This document shows, piece after piece, positions 6,163-9,686 of a stretch of 9,686 bases of DNA. The position numbers and the translations under genes were made by a program. Under the pieces are notes generated by a model. That model was not told the origin of the DNA. It searched no databases and saw only the letters and a program-made list of their open reading frames with translations. Every line of letters starts with the position of its first letter. Position 1 is the stretch's first letter. The stretch is from Gammaproteobacteria bacterium (GTDB taxonomy: Bacteria > Pseudomonadota > Gammaproteobacteria > UBA9214), in assembly GCA_029859555.1 (NCBI GenBank), contig JAOUCV010000057.1, forward strand, positions 1 through 9,686, read 5' to 3'.

Positions 6163-6197
6163 GTAGTCTGCAAACCGCGACTACTGTAGTTTCTGCA
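6163..6197 (+). repeat. Paired GTAGT-CTGCA motifs ahead of htpX (possible operator)
   Basis: GTAGTCTGCA (6163-6172) and GTAGTTTCTGCA (6186-6197) repeat 23 bases apart, directly downstream of the candidate htpX promoter. GTAGTC (6163-6168) also pairs with GACTAC (6179-6184), so the stretch can form a 6-base-pair hairpin with a ten-base loop. An exact inverted copy of the first motif, TGCAGACTAC, lies at 6035-6044. A binding site for an unknown regulator is possible, but chance is not excluded. Confidence 0.3.
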
Positions 6198-6224
6198 TTG
6201 CTACTTAATACTCAGGGCAGAATC

Positions 6225-7076
6225 ATGAATAATGTAAAAGTCTTCACACTGCTTGCCGGTATGACGGTAGTTATGGGCATGCTTGGGCAGGCAATGGGCG
6301 GCCAGAGTGGCATGCTGATTGCGCTGCTTATTGCCGGGCTGATGAATTTCTATATGTACTTCACATCATCGACCAAGGTGATGAAGGCCTTCAAGGCACA
6401 GGTCATTACACACGAACAGGCACCGGAACTGTACGCTATTGTCGATAAACTGCGGCAGCGTGCCGCTCTGCCGATGCCGACTGTCGGTATCGCGCCACAG
6501 CAGCAACCCAATGCATTTGCAACCGGGCGCAATGCCGAGCATGCCGTCGTCTGTGTTACCCGGGGACTGCTTGACATGCTTGACCAGGATGAACTTGAGG
6601 GTGTGCTCGCCCATGAACTTGGTCACATCAAGAACCGTGACATGTTACTGCAAACGATCTCGGCAACCATGTCCGGTGCCATCACGAGCCTGGCACGCTT
6701 CGGTCTGTACTCACCGCACCAGGGCGAGGGCCGTGGCTCAGCAATGGGTCCCCTGCTGGCACTGCTGGCACCGATTGTTGCCATGATTCTGCAGTTTGCC
6801 ATCAGCCGCACCCGGGAATTCAAGGCCGACGCCGTGGGTGCGGAGATCTCCGGCAAACCCCTTGCCCTTGCCAGTGCACTGAAGAAGATGCAGCAAATCG
6901 CACAACGGGCCCCAATGGATGTCCCGCCGTCCGTAGCACCGATTGCGCAGGTCAACCCGCTTTCGGGCTTCAGGGGCTTATCCAGGTTGTTCTCGACACA
7001 CCCCTCGACGGAGGAACGGATTGCACGCCTGCAGGCAATGGCTGCTGCACCGGCCAGAAAAGCAGGCCGACCATGA
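6225..7076 (+). CDS. htpX: HtpX-family membrane zinc metalloprotease
   Basis: The 283-residue protein fits the 280-295 residues usual for HtpX. The frame extends back to a TTG at 6198, but ATG 6225 is chosen because AGGGC lies about seven bases ahead and the N-terminus then begins directly before the first membrane segment. Two hydrophobic segments (about 6-25 and 27-46) precede the protease domain, and one or two more lie at about 145-162 and 174-194. The zinc site is HELGH (His130, Glu131, His134), with the third ligand expected at Glu198 in SRTREFKADAVGAEISG. PNAFATGRNAEHAVVCVTRG (96-114) and LFSTHPSTEERIARL (255-269) are hallmark blocks. HtpX degrades misfolded or damaged inner-membrane proteins alongside FtsH; in E. 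coli it is under Cpx and heat-shock control. It converges on the AsmA-like gene, with only 11 bases between the stop codons. Confidence 0.96.
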   Translation: MNNVKVFTLLAGMTVVMGMLGQAMGGQSGMLIALLIAGLMNFYMYFTSSTKVMKAFKAQVITHEQAPELYAIVDKLRQRAALPMPTVGIAPQQQPNAFATGRNAEHAVVCVTRGLLDMLDQDELEGVLAHELGHIKNRDMLLQTISATMSGAITSLARFGLYSPHQGEGRGSAMGPLLALLAPIVAMILQFAISRTREFKADAVGAEISGKPLALASALKKMQQIAQRAPMDVPPSVAPIAQVNPLSGFRGLSRLFSTHPSTEERIARLQAMAAAPARKAGRP

Positions 7077-7087
7077 ACCGCATGCGG

Positions 7088-9686
7088 TTATTTCAAAGGT
7101 GAATAGTCACTGAAGGTCTGTTTTGCACCAATGACATCAATTTTACGCTTGCCATTTTCTGTTCTCATGATGGCATCGAGTTTGCGAAACCGGATATAAA
7201 AAACACCATCAGACCGGTCACCATCCAGCTCGCCTTTCACGCCGGCATCAACCTTGTCACTGCTGACAAAGGCATACGGAACAACCAGGCGGTTGTCTGC
7301 AAGTGTCATGTCTGCCCGCCCCTGTATGTCTTCAACTGTCAGCAGCTTCTCCAGCCATTTATGCACACTTTTTTCATTGGAGAATACCGCCACGAAGGGA
7401 CGTGAATCCTTGATATCGATCGCCCCGCTGGCCTCGACGACAACCGGCTTCTCCCAAACAGTCCTGCCTTTCTCCAGCTCGAATCCCGCACTCCATCCTT
7501 GCTGTTTATAACTCGAGCTGGCACCGGTAACCCTGACATCTTTCAGCAAAACTGTGCTCCCCGAAATATCAAACTCGAGATTTTCCGGCCGGCCGTTTGA
7601 CAGTTTTATATCTGCAGCAAGATCACCGGAAAGATTCTGCTCATTCAAACGACTGCGCAGACCATGGGTATTCAGCTTCACGTAGCCGGCAGCCGAATCA
7701 GGTTGCAGGTGGATATAGCTTGTCAGATCTGCCTTGCCGCCCAGCAGGCGCAGCGGTGACTTTTCCGGCAGGTATTGATTGTAGATAGCCATGTCAGTCA
7801 CGCTGGCCGACGGGATCTGCAGATACAGATCATCGAGTTTGCGTTTGTTATCATCCAGTTTCAGATCCCTGACCCTGGCGCGCAGTTTGAGCACGACATC
7901 CTTGATAAACGCCTCGTCCTCTTGCTGGCGTCGGAACAAAGCATCCATTACATCAATGTCCAGCAGCAGGTCCGGCTGATCGCCACCCTTTTCCACCTTC
8001 AGCTCCATGTCCCCTTCCCCGGCGATGACATAATCAAGCACATTTATATTCAACGCCGTCCCCTGCACCTTGAGTAGACTGTCTTTGCCAGCCTTGCCGT
8101 CTCGAATGTGCAGTTTGGCAGCCAGGTCCCCTGACCCTTCGATGGCCATGTCGTATGGATTGACAAACAGTACATTAATCCATTCAAGGTTTGAAACTTG
8201 TCCGCTAATCCTGAAATCCGCATCCACCTGCTCCAGCCAGGCCTTGAAGCCCGACTCTTTAATTATCTTCGAGGGGCGCCTGGACGCAGCATCCATACCC
8301 GGACCATCAGGAGCTAACAGCTCGATGGTGCCTTCATCGATAGAGAGTCCAGCCGTCCAGGGCCGGGACTTTTCCACTTTACCGTTGGTCAGTCTTGCCT
8401 GGTCCAGGCGAACATAAGTACCCGCGACATTGGCTTGCCCGGTTGTGAAGGAGGGAATGTTTATGTTTAACCCGAGATCAAGATCTGTGTTGAAACGATA
8501 GTCCCGCAATGAAACATCAGCTGCATCAGAGTTCAGACGGAGCGTTGTCGTTAGTGATGCAGTCGTCAATTCTGCCTGCCCCTGGAAGGTCCCCTGCCCG
8601 CCATTAAACACTATCCCTGTCTTGCCTGGAAGGTAGCGCTGATAGCTGCGCAGATCCGGAATCGTGACACCGGGTATGGTGACAGTCGCATAGTCGATGC
8701 CCACTTTTCGGCCTTCGCGCGGAAACAGTTTTGAGGTTCCCCGGGAAAGGAGTTCGAGCCCTTCGCCATAAAAGTGCGGCAGCTTGTCTTCTTCGTGGAG
8801 CAAGGCCATATCTGAAAACCGGATGGCCACATCAGCGATATCCGGAGTAGCGTCACTGACACTGATATGCACATCACCGGCACCATCAACCTTGTAGGCG
8901 TCCACATTTAATGCAAGCTGCCGTGCCGAGATCAGCAAATCAGTCTGTGGCAGCAGGTGGCCCGCCGTATAGCGTGCATGCCCGGCAAGCTCACCAGCGC
9001 CAGTGATATTCATTCCATAGAGGTTATTCAGGTAGAAACTGAGAAAGTCCAGGTCCTGCAGTTGAGCACCGATGTCAGCATCCACATGCAGATAGGCGAG
9101 TGATTTAAGGCCACGGTTTTCTGACGGCACGAAAGGCGTAAATTCGATCGTGCCCTTGATTTGCGCCTCTCTCAACAACATCAGGTCATTATTAATCAGC
9201 AACGAGTCAAGCTCGACATCTGCCTTGCCATTGCTCAGGGAAAAGGGACCGCCACGGCTTTGATAATTGACATCGGTCTGCAATGTGCCTGACAAGCTGC
9301 TCTGCAGCTGATAAACCCAGACATGATGCTGACCGCTGGCATGGGCGTCAGCGACAACCACTTTCCAGCCGGTAGCGGTTTTTTTCGGTGGGCGAACCGG
9401 CACGGTTGTATCGACCGCCCGGTCACGAATTGAGGGAAAATACTGACGAATTGCTGCGTAGTCCTTGTCTGCCCGGGGACGGGGGCGCTGGAAATATTCA
9501 ATATCCTGTGCAACAACTGCACTCACCTTCACGGTGCGCCATAAAAACGGCAGTATGTCTATGGATGCAGAGGCCGCTGGCGTATCTACCTGCCATTGTT
9601 GAGAGGAAGTCTGGCCGTTGGCAGAAATACCACGCGCATGCACCCTGAAGGGGTACCAGCTCCAGGCCTGCTCCCAGTGGACAATA
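7088..9686 (-). CDS. AsmA-like large periplasmic protein with internal duplication, 5'-truncated
   Basis: 865 residues are visible, ending at TAA 7088-7090. The GTG at 9643 is not the start: the frame continues to the window edge with IVHWEQAWSWYPFRVHARG, typical of the early region of AsmA-type proteins. The true N-terminus, probably a membrane anchor, is outside. The sequence is low-complexity-free beta-type: alternating hydrophobic residues, many DADI/GDLAA/GELAG turns and few cysteines, as in AsmA/TamB/YhdP-class proteins that form long hydrophobic grooves for phospholipid transport or affect outer-membrane assembly. Numbering from the 9643 codon, residues 187-445 align with 473-735: VDAD 187/473, YLP 337/624, W(T/S)AG 429/717. 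A further start-like block (KWLEKLLTVEDIQGRADM, 762-779) may begin a shorter third copy. AsmA-like is inferred from fold-type pattern and the YPFRVH block; the exact subfamily is uncertain. No partner gene is visible. Confidence 0.75.
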   Translation of the reverse strand, partial: IVHWEQAWSWYPFRVHARGISANGQTSSQQWQVDTPAASASIDILPFLWRTVKVSAVVAQDIEYFQRPRPRADKDYAAIRQYFPSIRDRAVDTTVPVRPPKKTATGWKVVVADAHASGQHHVWVYQLQSSLSGTLQTDVNYQSRGGPFSLSNGKADVELDSLLINNDLMLLREAQIKGTIEFTPFVPSENRGLKSLAYLHVDADIGAQLQDLDFLSFYLNNLYGMNITGAGELAGHARYTAGHLLPQTDLLISARQLALNVDAYKVDGAGDVHISVSDATPDIADVAIRFSDMALLHEEDKLPHFYGEGLELLSRGTSKLFPREGRKVGIDYATVTIPGVTIPDLRSYQRYLPGKTGIVFNGGQGTFQGQAELTTASLTTTLRLNSDAADVSLRDYRFNTDLDLGLNINIPSFTTGQANVAGTYVRLDQARLTNGKVEKSRPWTAGLSIDEGTIELLAPDGPGMDAASRRPSKIIKESGFKAWLEQVDADFRISGQVSNLEWINVLFVNPYDMAIEGSGDLAAKLHIRDGKAGKDSLLKVQGTALNINVLDYVIAGEGDMELKVEKGGDQPDLLLDIDVMDALFRRQQEDEAFIKDVVLKLRARVRDLKLDDNKRKLDDLYLQIPSASVTDMAIYNQYLPEKSPLRLLGGKADLTSYIHLQPDSAAGYVKLNTHGLRSRLNEQNLSGDLAADIKLSNGRPENLEFDISGSTVLLKDVRVTGASSSYKQQGWSAGFELEKGRTVWEKPVVVEASGAIDIKDSRPFVAVFSNEKSVHKWLEKLLTVEDIQGRADMTLADNRLVVPYAFVSSDKVDAGVKGELDGDRSDGVFYIRFRKLDAIMRTENGKRKIDVIGAKQTFSDYSPLK

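Noticed and set aside
6139..6189. 16-codon leader peptide ahead of htpX (MKNMLTHIVVCKPRLL)
   Set aside because: The GGGAG is only one base from the first ATG, the frame overlaps the candidate promoter -10, and the peptide shows no regulatory codon run.
9641..9643. GTG as the start of the AsmA-like gene
   Set aside because: The frame remains open to the window edge and the upstream residues (AWSWYPFR) look like part of the protein, so the GTG is internal.

Overview
The window looks like ordinary chromosomal DNA of a Gram-negative bacterium, most likely a gammaproteobacterium with a marine or otherwise sodium-rich lifestyle. Base composition is moderate, and the proteins present are typical of the proteobacterial envelope: a GltS sodium symporter, an OprD-type porin, HtpX, an AsmA-like giant and YqjD/YqjE/YeaQ-type small membrane proteins. 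No mobile element, CRISPR array, rRNA or tRNA was recognised. The species cannot be named from the sequence alone.

Layout. (1) 1-637 (+): the 3' part of a HAD-superfamily class C (e(P4)-like) acid phosphatase, cut by the left edge. (2) 769-1820 (+): four tightly packed genes for small membrane proteins: GlsB/YeaQ-like, DUF883/YqjD-like with a GTG start, YqjE/holin-like probably starting at CTG and overlapping the previous stop, and a 72-residue single-span protein overlapping its neighbour. (3) 1916-5614 (-): three genes read leftwards in the order OprD-like porin, glutaminase with an export signal, and sodium/glutamate symporter GltS. (4) 5615-6224: mostly non-coding, but it holds a convincing 40-codon ORF (5888-6010, +) and candidate control sequences ahead of htpX. 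(5) 6225-7076 (+): HtpX membrane metalloprotease. (6) 7088-9686 (-): the C-terminal 865 residues of an AsmA-like periplasmic protein, converging on htpX with an 11-base gap and continuing past the right edge.

The most coherent system is the porin-glutaminase-GltS set. Amino acids could cross the outer membrane through the porin, glutamine could be hydrolysed in the periplasm by the exported glutaminase, and the glutamate could be taken up with sodium by GltS. The rest of the window is themed on envelope integrity: stress-type small membrane proteins, an inner-membrane quality-control protease and a probable lipid-handling or outer-membrane-biogenesis protein. The AsmA-like protein carries a clear internal duplication of about 260 residues at a 286-288 residue offset.
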